From assembly GCF_946479275.1 (NCBI RefSeq), contig NZ_CAMLFE010000001.1, positions 62,001 through 126,000 on the forward strand: DNA of 64,000 bases, in the 5' to 3' direction. Below are positions 32,259 to 40,429 of this stretch, in pieces. Origin of the DNA: an uncultured Bartonella sp. GTDB taxonomy: Bacteria; Pseudomonadota; Alphaproteobacteria; Rhizobiales; Rhizobiaceae. Within the stretch, counting starts at the first letter, position 1. The number at the start of each line of letters is the position of its first letter. The notes below the pieces were generated by a model. It ran no database searches and was not told where the DNA came from. It was given only the letters and a program-made list of their open reading frames with translations. A program made the translations under genes and the position numbers.

Positions 32259-33086
32259 ATGCCGATCCTAAAAAATCCAATTATAATCAAATATGAAGGG
32301 CTGGATGCCGACAAGCATGAAATTGAGTTATCTTCCTTTGCTGAATCCGTTAAGGGGTTGGAAAAAATTATATCGGTTGCTGCTAATTTTGCTATAAGTC
32401 AGCGCTACGTTAAGCGACGAGATGCCATGGTAATACGTGTCATGGCGACAACGCCATCCGAAGGAAGTTTTGATTTTCCCCTAATTTTGGGATGGGCTAG
32501 TCAAAACTCCATAGCATCAAATACGGTTGGAGGTCTTATCGTCGCTTTGGTATGCTATATTTTCAGTAAATTGAGTGGAAGAAAACAAGAAATGAAAGCT
32601 CTGCAAGCAGCCTTGGAGGCAGCCATTAAGGAACTTGGCAACAAAAACCAATCCGTTGTTGACCGCTTGCTTGATACTGTTGACAGTATGGCGGCTTCAT
32701 TGCGTCCAGCCGCCCAACAAGCTTTAACGCCTATTGGTAACTCAGTATATAGCTTATCGGTCTTATCCAAAGACCAGAAAGTCGCCCCCTTTGTTGTTGG
32801 TGAGGCCGAAAAAGAAGCGGTTCTTTCTGGAGGCAATATAGAAATATTAGACGAAGCTGAATACAAGGTCAGGTTTCACGAAATGAATAAAGACACAAAT
32901 AGTTGTCGAATTTCATTTTTGGATGGTGATGGAGATAGAATAACTGCCGTTATTAATGACCCTTGTTTCACACTCGAAGAAAATAATTATATAAAAGCCT
33001 TTGCCAACAATGCTTATATCCCTGTCAAAGCTAAGGCGGCTATCAGAGATGGCGAGATAATCAAGCTTTTTATCAACAATTCATAA
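32259..33086 (+). CDS. membrane-anchored protein of unknown role (DUF7946-like)
   Basis: 275 residues. N-terminal domain (1-75): IIIKYEGLDADKHEIELSSF...GLEKIISVAANF, resembling DUF7946-type proteins. One or two hydrophobic segments near 85-106 (NTVGGLIVALVCYIFSKL), then a helical region (110-150) and a C-terminal beta-rich part with NSCRISFLDGDGDRITAVI. Strong site GGGGGAGAA before ATG 32259. It ends at a strong terminator, closing the lysogenic block. May act at the membrane in superinfection exclusion. Confidence 0.65.
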   Translation: MPILKNPIIIKYEGLDADKHEIELSSFAESVKGLEKIISVAANFAISQRYVKRRDAMVIRVMATTPSEGSFDFPLILGWASQNSIASNTVGGLIVALVCYIFSKLSGRKQEMKALQAALEAAIKELGNKNQSVVDRLLDTVDSMAASLRPAAQQALTPIGNSVYSLSVLSKDQKVAPFVVGEAEKEAVLSGGNIEILDEAEYKVRFHEMNKDTNSCRISFLDGDGDRITAVINDPCFTLEENNYIKAFANNAYIPVKAKAAIRDGEIIKLFINNS

Positions 33087-33104
33087 AGCTCCGTTTTTGC
33101 TTGT

Positions 33105-33128
33105 CCCCCCGCTTCGGCGGGGTTTTTT
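33105..33128 (+). terminator. strong intrinsic terminator after lysogenic block
   Basis: CCCCGC-TTCG-GCGGGG (33107-33122), a stable UUCG tetraloop hairpin followed by six T. It ends the cI-HEPN-membrane protein transcript and insulates the rightward early promoter. Confidence 0.92.
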
Positions 33129-33272
33129 ATTGTATCGCGATAACTTTATCCCTTATCCTCGAATAATATAGGCTTTCGCCTGTTTTTACCTCCCCCATTT
33201 AAACACGCCCCTAGTTCTATACCTGACCAGCAGTGAACGCTGTTGATTCAGTGTGTTGGGTAACTGCGTGAA

Positions 33273-33329
33273 AAATGTAAAATAATATTACATTTCATCG
33301 TTGACAAAAATGTAAATCAGTTTTACATT
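33273..33329 (+). promoter_or_regulatory. rightward early promoter with twin repressor operators
   Basis: -35 TTGACA (33301-33306), 17-base spacer, -10 TACATT (33324-33329). Two inverted repeats AATGTAA-N7-TTACATT: 33273-33295 (8-base arms) upstream and 33309-33329 over the promoter. Same motif as at the leftward promoter next to cI. It should drive the recombination operon. Confidence 0.72.
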
Positions 33330-33389
33330 ACTTGCATTAACAAGCCACGAAGAAGCGAAAGCCGATCTGGCACAACCGGAGCGAAGAAC

Positions 33390-33737
33390 ATGTACGCAAT
33401 GAACCGAAACAATCAGTTGTTTGTTGATGCTATGCGCGGTTTGGCAAAATCAGCCAATGCTTCCGGAAATCGTTTTTCGTGGGGCGATATAAAGCCTTAT
33501 TTGAAAAGCCTTAAGGGGCGTTCACGGGCTCAAAAAGTCATGTCGTTGGCTTGGAAACTTTATCGTTCAAGCCCGATGACGGATGAGACATTCGAACCTT
33601 TGCGGTTTGCTCTCTTCTTGCGCACGGCTCACGTAGAAGTCGATCGTGAAAATGACGTTCCGACCACAATGGCACGGGAAGAAATCCTGTTTATCGGTTC
33701 CGATTGCGCGACCAGCCCGAAGGAATACGCAAAATGA
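33390..33737 (+). CDS. unknown early phage protein, 115 aa
   Basis: 115 residues, first gene of the rightward early operon, starting 61 bases after the promoter -10. It opens MYAMNRNNQLFVDAMRGLAK, has a basic middle KSLKGRSRAQKVMSLAWKLY and ends with TSPKEYAK. The stop overlaps the next start (ATGA). No family recognised. The basic helical middle could bind nucleic acid; this is speculative. First-gene position suggests an early host-takeover or anti-restriction role, untested. Confidence 0.6.
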   Translation: MYAMNRNNQLFVDAMRGLAKSANASGNRFSWGDIKPYLKSLKGRSRAQKVMSLAWKLYRSSPMTDETFEPLRFALFLRTAHVEVDRENDVPTTMAREEILFIGSDCATSPKEYAK

Positions 33738-34240
33738 AAAAAAAGCGTTTTTCTGTAAAAAAATTCGGCGATTGGCTGGTCTCAAACGGGGGTGTTTTGC
33801 TCGCAACAACAAGCCCGTGGGAAGTGATACGTGTAAAAACAAACTCAGGTGTTTTAATCGCATATCGAAATAAATTCGGACGGGAAACATGGACCGGCAA
33901 ACTGCTACGTTTGCGTGATGCATTTTTGGACGGTCAACCGATTAAATCGATCTCGCCCAACCTCAAGCCACGCAAAAACCAAAGGTACCAGATTGCCGCA
34001 ATAAGCAAACGAGACGGTCAAGCATGTTGGTTTTGCGGAAAACCTTTGCCGAATGTCGATGACATTACAATTGAACATCTGGTCGCAAAGGCATACGGCG
34101 GCCCCGATCACATATCCAATCTAGTCTTGGCTTGCGACGATTGTAATCAGGCTGTCGGAACGCTGTCCGTTTCAGAAAAAGTCGCAATACGTGAAAGGCT
34201 GCAAAGGCAAAACAGCACAGCCGGAAAGGCGGTCGCGTAA
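33734..34240 (+). CDS. HNH endonuclease
   Basis: 168 residues from ATG 33734. The C-terminal half has the HNH box: CWFCGKPLPNVDDITIEHLVAKAYGG and NLVLACDDCNQAVGTL, with two CxxC pairs for zinc. The N-terminal basic part (MKKKRFSVKKFGDWLVSNGG) may bind DNA. Coupled by ATGA to the previous gene and TAATG to the next, so part of the recombination operon. May process recombination substrates or be a passenger. Confidence 0.82.
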   Translation: MKKKRFSVKKFGDWLVSNGGVLLATTSPWEVIRVKTNSGVLIAYRNKFGRETWTGKLLRLRDAFLDGQPIKSISPNLKPRKNQRYQIAAISKRDGQACWFCGKPLPNVDDITIEHLVAKAYGGPDHISNLVLACDDCNQAVGTLSVSEKVAIRERLQRQNSTAGKAVA

Positions 34241-34434
34241 TGATGAATGAAATTGATTTGTCTCATGCGTTCGGTGATCTCGACCAAGCGGAACGTGTTC
34301 TGTTGAATATCAAAAAAAGCATGCTGGCCGACCAGAAACAAGCCCAAGCTCTTGAAGAGCAAACGTTAATACGCGTTCTGATGCAAATGATCGGAAAAAT
34401 TAGTAAACGAAGCGAGGGAGCAAATAATGTCTAA
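34240..34434 (+). CDS. small helical protein, unknown
   Basis: 64 residues, predicted to be one or two helices: DQAERVLLNIKKSMLADQKQ, then EEQTLIRVLMQMIGKISK. It overlaps the upstream stop (TAATG) and the ERF gene start. Not recognised. Such small genes between nuclease and ERF are often accessory to recombination. Function not inferable from sequence. Confidence 0.6.
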   Translation: MMNEIDLSHAFGDLDQAERVLLNIKKSMLADQKQAQALEEQTLIRVLMQMIGKISKRSEGANNV

Positions 34435-35188
34435 GTCACAAGCAGAGGTTGGAAATCTACCAGTAAACAACGTTGCAAAACAACCAGTTCCAGTACAGCC
34501 GATGACATTAGTTACTCTGGCGGTCGAGAAAGGCTACGATCTTAACGTCATTGAAAGCTTGATGGATTTTCAAGACCGCTTGGATAAGAAACAGGCTAAG
34601 CAGGCTTTTGATGCTGCGATGGCTTTGGCTGTCAATGAAATACCGACGATTGCCAAAAATAAAAAGGCAATTGTCGATAAGGATGGAAACGCCCGTTATC
34701 GGTATGACGATCTCTCGGAAATCGCCGAAACAGTAAAACCGATTTTGAAGAAGCATGGACTGTCTTATCGGTTCCGGACACAACAGAACGGCGCGATAGT
34801 GTCAGTTACGTGCATTGTTTCGCACGTCGACGGGCATTCAGAAGAAAACACTTTGTCAGCGGATAACGACACGTCGGGCAGTAAGAACGCCATTCAAGCA
34901 GTGGGTTCAGCCGTTACTTATCTGGAACGTTATTCGCTTAAGGCAGCCTTAGGCCTTGCCGCTGCCGAAGATGATGATGCGAAAGCTGCTGGTGAACCGG
35001 CGGTGATTACACAACAGCAATTTTTAGAACTCAACCAGCTTCTTGATGAACACGAAATCAATAAGGCGGCTTTTTGCGGCTATATGGGCGTCGAAGCTGT
35101 AGCTGATATTCCTCAAAACCGCTTCAAGGATGCAAAAGAGGCAATTAAGAAAAAGATTGCCAAGGCAAAGGAGGCGGTAAATGTCTGA
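34427..35188 (+). CDS. ERF-family single-strand annealing protein
   Basis: 253 residues. ERF core (about 25-170): LMDFQDRLDKKQAKQAFDAAM, ARYRYDDLSEIAETVKPILK, GLSYRFRTQQN and GSAVTYLERYSLKAALGLA. It anneals complementary strands in phage recombination, like P22 Erf. It precedes a YqaJ exonuclease and SSB, forming a complete two-component recombinase module. Overlaps both neighbours by 8 bases. Confidence 0.92.
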   Translation: MSKSQAEVGNLPVNNVAKQPVPVQPMTLVTLAVEKGYDLNVIESLMDFQDRLDKKQAKQAFDAAMALAVNEIPTIAKNKKAIVDKDGNARYRYDDLSEIAETVKPILKKHGLSYRFRTQQNGAIVSVTCIVSHVDGHSEENTLSADNDTSGSKNAIQAVGSAVTYLERYSLKAALGLAAAEDDDAKAAGEPAVITQQQFLELNQLLDEHEINKAAFCGYMGVEAVADIPQNRFKDAKEAIKKKIAKAKEAVNV

Positions 35189-35807
35189 AATATTGCAAAG
35201 AACTCCCGAATGGTTCGAATTGCGCCTTGGTAAAGTAACGGCATCTCGAATTGGCGACCTCATGGCGAAAACGAGAAGTGGTTATTCGGCAAGTCGTGCC
35301 AATTACATGACTGAACTCGCTATCCAACGTCTAACCGGTGCCGTTGGGCAAGGGTTCACCAGTCCGGCCATGCAATGGGGTACGGAACAAGAAAGCAACG
35401 CCCGCAATGCCTATTCATTTTTCACAGAAAATGAAGTTGAAGAGATAGCCTTTATCAACCACCCGACGATCGAACAAGCGGGCGCTTCTCCCGATGGGCT
35501 GGTAGGTGATGACGGGCTTGTCGAGATCAAATGCCCAAACACTGCAACGCATTTAGACACGTTGTTGACTGGCAAAATAAACAACAAGTACATTTTGCAA
35601 ATGCAGTGGCAAATGGCTTGCTCCGGTCGTAAATGGTGCGACTTTGTTTCATTCGACCCGCGCTTTCCAGAAGATTTGAAGATTTTTATCAAACGTGTTG
35701 AGCGTGACGACAAGTTAATAGCCGAAATCACCGCCGAGGTTAAAAAATTCCTAGCCGAATTGGATGAAATAATGACGCAGTTAAAGCAACAGGCGGAGGC
35801 CGCATAA
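35181..35807 (+). CDS. YqaJ-family exonuclease (lambda Exo-like)
   Basis: 208 residues. YqaJ core: [23 protein letters not shown] at the start, then PD-(D/E)XK nuclease motifs [19 protein letters not shown] and [18 protein letters not shown]. It degrades 5' ends of double-stranded DNA to make 3' tails for the ERF annealase. Start overlaps the ERF gene by 8 bases. Confidence 0.92.
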   Translation: MSEILQRTPEWFELRLGKVTASRIGDLMAKTRSGYSASRANYMTELAIQRLTGAVGQGFTSPAMQWGTEQESNARNAYSFFTENEVEEIAFINHPTIEQAGASPDGLVGDDGLVEIKCPNTATHLDTLLTGKINNKYILQMQWQMACSGRKWCDFVSFDPRFPEDLKIFIKRVERDDKLIAEITAEVKKFLAELDEIMTQLKQQAEAA

Positions 35808-36280
35808 TGTCAGGCAGTGTTAACAAGGTCATTCTGGTTGGTAATCTCGGTTCAGACCCGGAAATTCGCAGAATGAATTCTGGCGGTGAAGTGGCAACTT
35901 TAAGCATTGCAACGTCGGAAACATGGAAAGACAAAAACACCGGAGAACGTAAAGACCGGACGGAATGGCACAAGGTTGTTATTTTTAATGAAAATCTGGT
36001 CAAGGTTGTCGAGCAATATCTGAAGAAGGGCGCAAAGGTTTTTATTGAGGGGCAGTTGCAAACTCGCAAATGGCAGGATCAGAGCGGTAATGACCGCTAC
36101 ACAACCGAGATCGTTTTGCAAAACTTTCGCGGTCAATTGCAAATGCTTGATAGTCGCCCGGATGATGGGGGCAGCAACGCTACAACGAACACACAAAACA
36201 GCGCAATCGGCAGCCAGTACGCAGCGCAAAAAGGGCGCACGAGCTACCAAGCCCCGCTTGATGATGACGTTCCGTTTTGA
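35807..36280 (+). CDS. ssb: single-stranded DNA-binding protein
   Basis: 157 residues. OB-fold: [59 protein letters not shown]. The C-terminal acidic tip DDDVPF is the protein-binding tail of bacterial SSBs. A disordered Ser/Thr/Gln-rich linker links them. Phage-encoded copy in the recombination operon; starts on the stop of the exonuclease gene. Confidence 0.94.
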   Translation: MSGSVNKVILVGNLGSDPEIRRMNSGGEVATLSIATSETWKDKNTGERKDRTEWHKVVIFNENLVKVVEQYLKKGAKVFIEGQLQTRKWQDQSGNDRYTTEIVLQNFRGQLQMLDSRPDDGGSNATTNTQNSAIGSQYAAQKGRTSYQAPLDDDVPF

Positions 36281-36291
36281 AAGCAAAAGCA

Positions 36292-36732
36292 ATGACGACG
36301 CGAATAATCGAAACAGCTTACGACCGCAACCGATTGCTTAAATATCTCGAACTGCAAGATGGTGCGGTCACGGTAACAATCACGAAAGGGAAGCACAGGT
36401 CAACTCGCCAGAACCGTCTTCAACGGCAATGGATTAACGAATTATCCGAACAAATGGGGCAGCCGACAGAAGATGTCCGTGCGTTGTTGAAATTAAAATA
36501 TGCCGTGCCGATTTTGCGCAATGAAAATGAAGCCTTTGCAAAAGAATATGACAAAGTTATCGCGCCTCTGCCTTATTTGGCAAAAATCAGCTTGATGAAG
36601 GTTCCTCTCGATTGGCCTGTGACGCGCCGGATGACAACGAAACAATATAACGCATTTCTGGATGACGTTTATCGCTCGTTTTCCGAAAAAGGGTTCGTTT
36701 TGACGGACCCAGACGATCAAAAATGGGCTTAA
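36292..36732 (+). CDS. NinB-like recombination protein
   Basis: 146 residues from ATG 36292 (TTG 36277 overlapping SSB also possible). The pattern VTVTITKGKHRSTRQNRLQRQWINELSEQMG and a late QYNAFLDDVYRSFSEKGFVLTDP agree with NinB/YbcN-like proteins that bind ssDNA and help recombination (lambda Orf). The match is partial. Context after ERF, Exo and SSB supports it. Confidence 0.65.
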   Translation: MTTRIIETAYDRNRLLKYLELQDGAVTVTITKGKHRSTRQNRLQRQWINELSEQMGQPTEDVRALLKLKYAVPILRNENEAFAKEYDKVIAPLPYLAKISLMKVPLDWPVTRRMTTKQYNAFLDDVYRSFSEKGFVLTDPDDQKWA

Positions 36733-36748
36733 CCAAAAGAGGCACGAA

Positions 36749-36817
36749 ATGGAATTTGAAGCTAAATTTTTCGACGGCGAACTCGGTCTTATCAAACTTA
36801 TAAGGGCGCAACCATGA
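36749..36817 (+). CDS. possible 22-aa peptide gene
   Basis: ATG at 36749 reads MEFEAKFFDGELGLIKLIRA and ends with ATGA overlap at the next gene start. AAAGAGG lies 8 bases upstream. Its coupling pattern matches its neighbours, so it may be a real small gene or a translation leader for the next gene. Confidence 0.4.
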   Translation: MEFEAKFFDGELGLIKLIRAQP

Positions 36818-36987
36818 TTTCTAACGAACGTAGAGAAATACGCCGCCAGGCATTCAAGGAATGGGACGCTATGCAGTCGTTTTTCCGGAAGAGTACAGCT
36901 CGCGCTGTTTCCAGACATGCATCCAGTGCAAAAATATACGAGGCGCATAAGCGAGCCGTTGCCAAGTTTTTACGGGGTCGCGACTGA
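36814..36987 (+). CDS. small basic protein, 57 aa
   Basis: 57 residues, very basic, mainly helical: MISNERREIRRQAFKEWDAM, FFRKSTARAVSRHASSAKIY, and a C-terminal KFLRGRD. It is coupled to both neighbours: ATGA with the 22-residue peptide and TGATG with the HNH gene. Not recognised; basic helices suggest nucleic-acid binding. It is below usual ORF length cut-offs. Confidence 0.6.
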   Translation: MISNERREIRRQAFKEWDAMQSFFRKSTARAVSRHASSAKIYEAHKRAVAKFLRGRD

Positions 36988-37376
36988 TGGCTCGGAAGGT
37001 AAAAGAATGGATTGGCAAAACAGATGACACTATGCCACCGCCGAGCGTTCGCTTGCGCATTTTTGAACAGCATGGTGGCCGCTGCCGGTTGACCGGCAAA
37101 AAGATACTTGCTGGCGATAAATGGGACTTAGACCACATTATTCCACTCGCTGACGGTGGAGAAAACAGAGAAAACAATCTTGCGCCCGTTTTACATTTTG
37201 CGCACCAGCAAAAGACGACGAAAGAGAACAAAACACGAGCAAAAGCAAAACGAAACGCGATCAAACATTTTGGCATGAAGCAGCAAAAACCGAAATCACG
37301 GTTCAAAAGACGGATGGATGGAACGGTTGTTTTTCGTGATACAGGCGAACCAGTGGGGAGAAAAAATAATGACTGA
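36987..37376 (+). CDS. HNH endonuclease
   Basis: 129 residues. HNH box: FEQHGGRCRLTGKKILAGDKWDLDHIIPLADGGENRENNLAPVLH (read as several parts), with Asp-His-Ile and the final His-Gln-Gln-Lys. There is only one Cys, so no zinc pair; a typical non-zinc HNH. Lys/Arg-rich C-terminus. Second HNH in the right early operon and third in the prophage. Confidence 0.82.
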   Translation: MARKVKEWIGKTDDTMPPPSVRLRIFEQHGGRCRLTGKKILAGDKWDLDHIIPLADGGENRENNLAPVLHFAHQQKTTKENKTRAKAKRNAIKHFGMKQQKPKSRFKRRMDGTVVFRDTGEPVGRKNND

Positions 37377-37620
37377 TAAAGATTGCAGAATAACTAATCC
37401 AGAGAACGCGTCTGTTCACACCGCTAAAACAGCTTTTTGGAAGCCAATATCCGAGTGTCCGAAGGAAGACCGCAAGATGTACTTTATCATGATGCCCGAC
37501 GGTTTCGCTTTTTCAGGATGGTTCAATCGAGAAACAAAAAAATGGGAAGGCGATGCCGAGTGCTACAAAAAATACAGGTTTGCTTACTACGCTGAAGTAC
37601 CACCTTTGGAGGCCGAATAA
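37369..37620 (+). CDS. unknown small phage protein, 83 aa
   Basis: 83 residues from ATG 37369 (GGGGAG upstream, 8-base overlap with the HNH gene). Contains AFWKPISECPKEDRKMYFIM, WFNRETKKWEGDAECYKKY and PPLEAE at the end. Two Trp/Tyr-rich segments suggest a DUF551-like fold (WxPI-x-x-x-P), a common small phage domain; that motif WKPISECP is a fair match. Role unknown. Confidence 0.6.
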   Translation: MTDKDCRITNPENASVHTAKTAFWKPISECPKEDRKMYFIMMPDGFAFSGWFNRETKKWEGDAECYKKYRFAYYAEVPPLEAE

Positions 37621-37721
37621 TGGCTAAAGATACGCCTAGCCGGAAGCTTGACCAGTACATTGTACGCTTTCCGGATGGCATGCGCGGACAATATGATTTC
37701 TTTTATGCAACCGGTGCATAA
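37620..37721 (+). CDS. truncated Arc-like ribbon-helix-helix gene
   Basis: 33 residues: MAKDTPSRKLDQYIVRFPDG then MRGQYDFFYATGA. The first 23 residues match the DNA-contact strand of Arc-family proteins (S-R-K-L-D-Q-Y-I-V-R-x-P-D-G-x-R); helices A and B and the RSMNAEI motif are missing, replaced by a short unrelated end. TAATG overlap with the gene before. Probably a broken RHH gene. Confidence 0.6.
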   Translation: MAKDTPSRKLDQYIVRFPDGMRGQYDFFYATGA

Positions 37722-37745
37722 ACAAAAGCAATTGGAACAAAGCAA

Positions 37746-38216
37746 ATGACGACTTCAGATAATAAATCTCTTGCTGGAAATATTGGTTGGTTTTGGGTTT
37801 TTGCAGATGTCAACCAAAAGCTATTTAAAAACGGACCGTTCGCAAATATCTATGACGTGGTCGCAGATGCCAGGTCAAAAATCACCCGAGACGAGCTTAT
37901 AGCGCTTTGTCAGGTGACAAAGGACGATGCTGGCAAGCGCAATTACATAACGGATTTGCGATGCGAAATCGTCACGGCCTCCGGCAACAATACCGTTATC
38001 GAGCGTTTGCCAGACCAATTTGATGCAACTTACCCGCTTGTTCATTGGGGTAATATTCCAGAGACCGTGGACGAAATACAATTCTTGAACGGTGATTTTA
38101 TAAAGATTATTGCCTCTCGTCGATTGTCTGACTTTTTCGGGATGATCCGGAGTCAGGAAGACGAACGCGCGGCAATCCGAAAACAGCTTTTAGTAGAAAT
38201 GAAGGATAAAGAATGA
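37746..38216 (+). CDS. unknown phage protein, 156 aa
   Basis: 156 residues, mixed alpha/beta: GNIGWFWVFADVNQKLFKNG, ARSKITRDELIALCQVTKDD and a beta-rich middle with RLPDQFDATYPLVHWGNIPE. The C-terminal part is helical and charged (RSQEDERAAIRKQLLVEMKD). Placed between the broken RHH gene and the integrase block, 24 bases after the former. No family recognised. Confidence 0.6.
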   Translation: MTTSDNKSLAGNIGWFWVFADVNQKLFKNGPFANIYDVVADARSKITRDELIALCQVTKDDAGKRNYITDLRCEIVTASGNNTVIERLPDQFDATYPLVHWGNIPETVDEIQFLNGDFIKIIASRRLSDFFGMIRSQEDERAAIRKQLLVEMKDKE

Positions 38217-38274
38217 CAGCAATGCATTAAGAAAAATAATGCAAACTAGACTTCTAAAAGGAAAGGGCTAAAAT

Positions 38275-38469
38275 ATGTCACGAAAATCGGCCCTATTTAC
38301 TCAAGCAGATATTAATCGAGCAGGGGAATGGGCAAAAAAACATGGCTTAAAAGCTTTGATTATTGACATGCCGTCGGGCGTTAAGATCACTATTCCTTTG
38401 GATAAAGAATTTGATCTTAATAATACTGAGCCGACAAAGCAGAAATATGACGACAACTTCACAATCTGA
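38275..38469 (+). CDS. small protein upstream of integrase, possible excisionase
   Basis: 64 residues starting MSRKSALFTQADINRAGEWA, then LKALIIDMPSGVKITIPL. The FTQADI-x-RA opening is common in small genes next to integrases of alphaproteobacterial prophages. Position 16 bases before the integrase suits a recombination directionality factor, but no winged-helix motif is visible. AAAAGGAAAGG lies upstream of the start. Confidence 0.5.
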   Translation: MSRKSALFTQADINRAGEWAKKHGLKALIIDMPSGVKITIPLDKEFDLNNTEPTKQKYDDNFTI

Positions 38470-38485
38470 GTAAAGCGTAACGAGT

Positions 38486-39505
38486 ATGCCAAAAACGAGA
38501 CCGCCTTATCTGCAACGCGAGATTACCAGACACGGGAAAACTGTTTGGTATGTCCGTAAAAAGCCAAACCCACGGGTTCGCATCCAAGGTAAGTATGGCA
38601 GTCCGGAATTTATGGCCGCTTACACGGCAGCGGTTAGCGGGCAAGAAATGCCTGCGAAAACAAAAGCGTCGGCTGGTTCTCTACGTTGGCTTGTCGAACA
38701 ATATCGCAAGAGTAGTGAATGGCTTTCATTATCTTTGGCAACACGTAAACAACGTGAAAATATCTTAAGGCATGTTTTGGAAAAGGCTGGGAATGTTCCT
38801 TTTCAGGCAATTACAAAAAAAGTTATCGTAGCGTCTCGTGATGAACGCGCGGCAACCCCAGCTCAAGCTGGCAATTTTTTAAAAACAATGCGTGGATTGT
38901 TTAGTTGGGCTGTTGGTTCGGAATATGTAGAAAAAAATCCGTGTGATGGTGTGAAAGCACCAAAACTGAACAATAGCTTAGGTTTCGAAGCATGGACTGA
39001 GGATGATGTTGATAAATATGAGGTAAAGTGGCCGGAAGGCACGAAAGAACGCGTCTGGCTTCATGTGCTTTTGTATACGGGGCTAAGAAGAGGGGATGCC
39101 GTCCGCTTGGGCTGGCAACATGTGCATGATGGTGTTGCCACGATCAGAACGGAAAAAAGCGGTTTTAAAACGGTTGTTACCTTGCCTATATTGCCCGTCT
39201 TAGACAAGACGCTTAGAAATTCACCAACCAGTGATCTCGCGTTTATTTGTGGAAGTGATGGGCAGCCGTTGACAAAAGAAACGTTTGGTAACTATTTCCG
39301 TGCTGCCTGTAACAAGGCAGGCGTTCATAAGTCTGCTCATGGCGTTAGAAAGATCAGTGCAACACGAGCTGCTAATGCGGGGGCAACTGTAGCGCAACTT
39401 AAGGCATTATTCGGATGGACTGACGATGAAATGCCGTCGCTTTACACCAAAAGTGCAGACCGCGTCCGACTCGCAAAAGAAGCAATCAAAAAACTTGAGA
39501 AATAG
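38486..39505 (+). CDS. tyrosine integrase
   Basis: 339 residues. N-terminal arm-binding region (1-60), SAM-like core-binding domain (65-155) and catalytic domain (165-339). Catalytic residues: Arg201 in YTGLRRGD, His285 and Arg288 in AHGVRK, Trp311 in the usual second His position, and Tyr320 in PSLYTKS. It integrates the phage into the tRNA-Thr gene lying 100 bp downstream; two arm-like motifs lie between. Reads toward attR. Confidence 0.93.
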   Translation: MPKTRPPYLQREITRHGKTVWYVRKKPNPRVRIQGKYGSPEFMAAYTAAVSGQEMPAKTKASAGSLRWLVEQYRKSSEWLSLSLATRKQRENILRHVLEKAGNVPFQAITKKVIVASRDERAATPAQAGNFLKTMRGLFSWAVGSEYVEKNPCDGVKAPKLNNSLGFEAWTEDDVDKYEVKWPEGTKERVWLHVLLYTGLRRGDAVRLGWQHVHDGVATIRTEKSGFKTVVTLPILPVLDKTLRNSPTSDLAFICGSDGQPLTKETFGNYFRAACNKAGVHKSAHGVRKISATRAANAGATVAQLKALFGWTDDEMPSLYTKSADRVRLAKEAIKKLEK

Positions 39506-39524
39506 AACAAAATAAAAACTTCTA

Positions 39525-39556
39525 TTCCCGCACCTTTAAAATATTTTCCCGCACCT
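39525..39556 (+). promoter_or_regulatory. putative arm-type integrase sites (right pair)
   Basis: TTCCCGCACCT at 39525-39535 and again at 39546-39556, 21 bp apart (two helical turns), between the integrase stop and attR. An inverted copy lies inside attL (931-941). Also CAAAAACAATA occurs at 39571-39581 and 910-920. Fits arm sites bound by the integrase N-domain. Confidence 0.6.
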
Positions 39557-39605
39557 AAAAAAATGCCTAACAAAAACAATAAGTTATAAGGGGGAAAAAT
39601 GATAA

Positions 39606-39681
<76 letters not shown>

Positions 39682-39818
39682 GCCGCACTGCAACTAGCAT
39701 AAACTTCGCCAAAGGCAAACAGAAAAATTGCCAAAACAACAATCTTTTTTTCCTACCAAAAATTTTTGAAAAACATGTGGGAATTTAGCCGGCAATTTGG
39801 CGAGAAAATACAAAGATT

Positions 39819-40424
39819 TTAAAACTCGGCGTGGCCGGATAGGGCTTTTTTCAGGCGCGTTTCATAATCTTGTCTTGTAATTTCTATTGCGCCGAAATGC
39901 TCAAGATGAGGTGTTGTAAATTGTGTGTCAAGAAGAATGAAGTGGTGGCTTTTTAAATGGTCTACAAGCGCAACAAGACATATCTTGGAAGCATCAGTGA
40001 CGCGCGAGAACATGCTTTCACCGAAAAACGCTTGTCCCAAAGACAGACCATATAAACCACCGACAAGTTTATTGTTTTGCCAGGCTTCAACGCTATGGCA
40101 AAACCCGAGTTCGAACAGCTCACCATAAGCTTTACGAATGGGGTGGTTAATCCAGGTTGTTTCACGTCCGGGCTTTGATTCGGCGCAGCCGGAAATAACA
40201 CCTTCGAAATCGGAATCAATCACGATTTTGAACGGCTTTTTCTTCATCGTTTTCTTCAGACTTTTTGGAATGTGAAAATTGTCCAAAGGAATAATTCCAC
40301 GCCGTTCGGGACGTATCCAATAAATGTCAGGATCTTCTGCATCATCCGACATAGGAAAAATTCCCTGCGCATAGGCACTCAGTAGTAGCGCAGGGGTTAA
40401 TTTATCTTTTTCTTTTTGAGACAA
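39819..40424 (-). CDS. aat: leucyl/phenylalanyl-tRNA-protein transferase
   Basis: 201 residues. Transfers Leu or Phe from tRNA to N-terminal Lys/Arg of proteins, making them N-degrons for ClpS/ClpAP. Family motifs: [56 protein letters not shown] and [16 protein letters not shown]. Length is normal for alphaproteobacteria. It follows accC closely (5 bases), likely one transcript accB-accC-aat. First host gene right of the prophage. Confidence 0.95.
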   Translation of the reverse strand: MSQKEKDKLTPALLLSAYAQGIFPMSDDAEDPDIYWIRPERRGIIPLDNFHIPKSLKKTMKKKPFKIVIDSDFEGVISGCAESKPGRETTWINHPIRKAYGELFELGFCHSVEAWQNNKLVGGLYGLSLGQAFFGESMFSRVTDASKICLVALVDHLKSHHFILLDTQFTTPHLEHFGAIEITRQDYETRLKKALSGHAEF

Positions 40425-40429
40425 AGCTA

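Noticed and set aside
33567..33923. 118-residue minus-strand ORF in the early right operon
   Set aside because: Antisense to two coupled genes; no family features.
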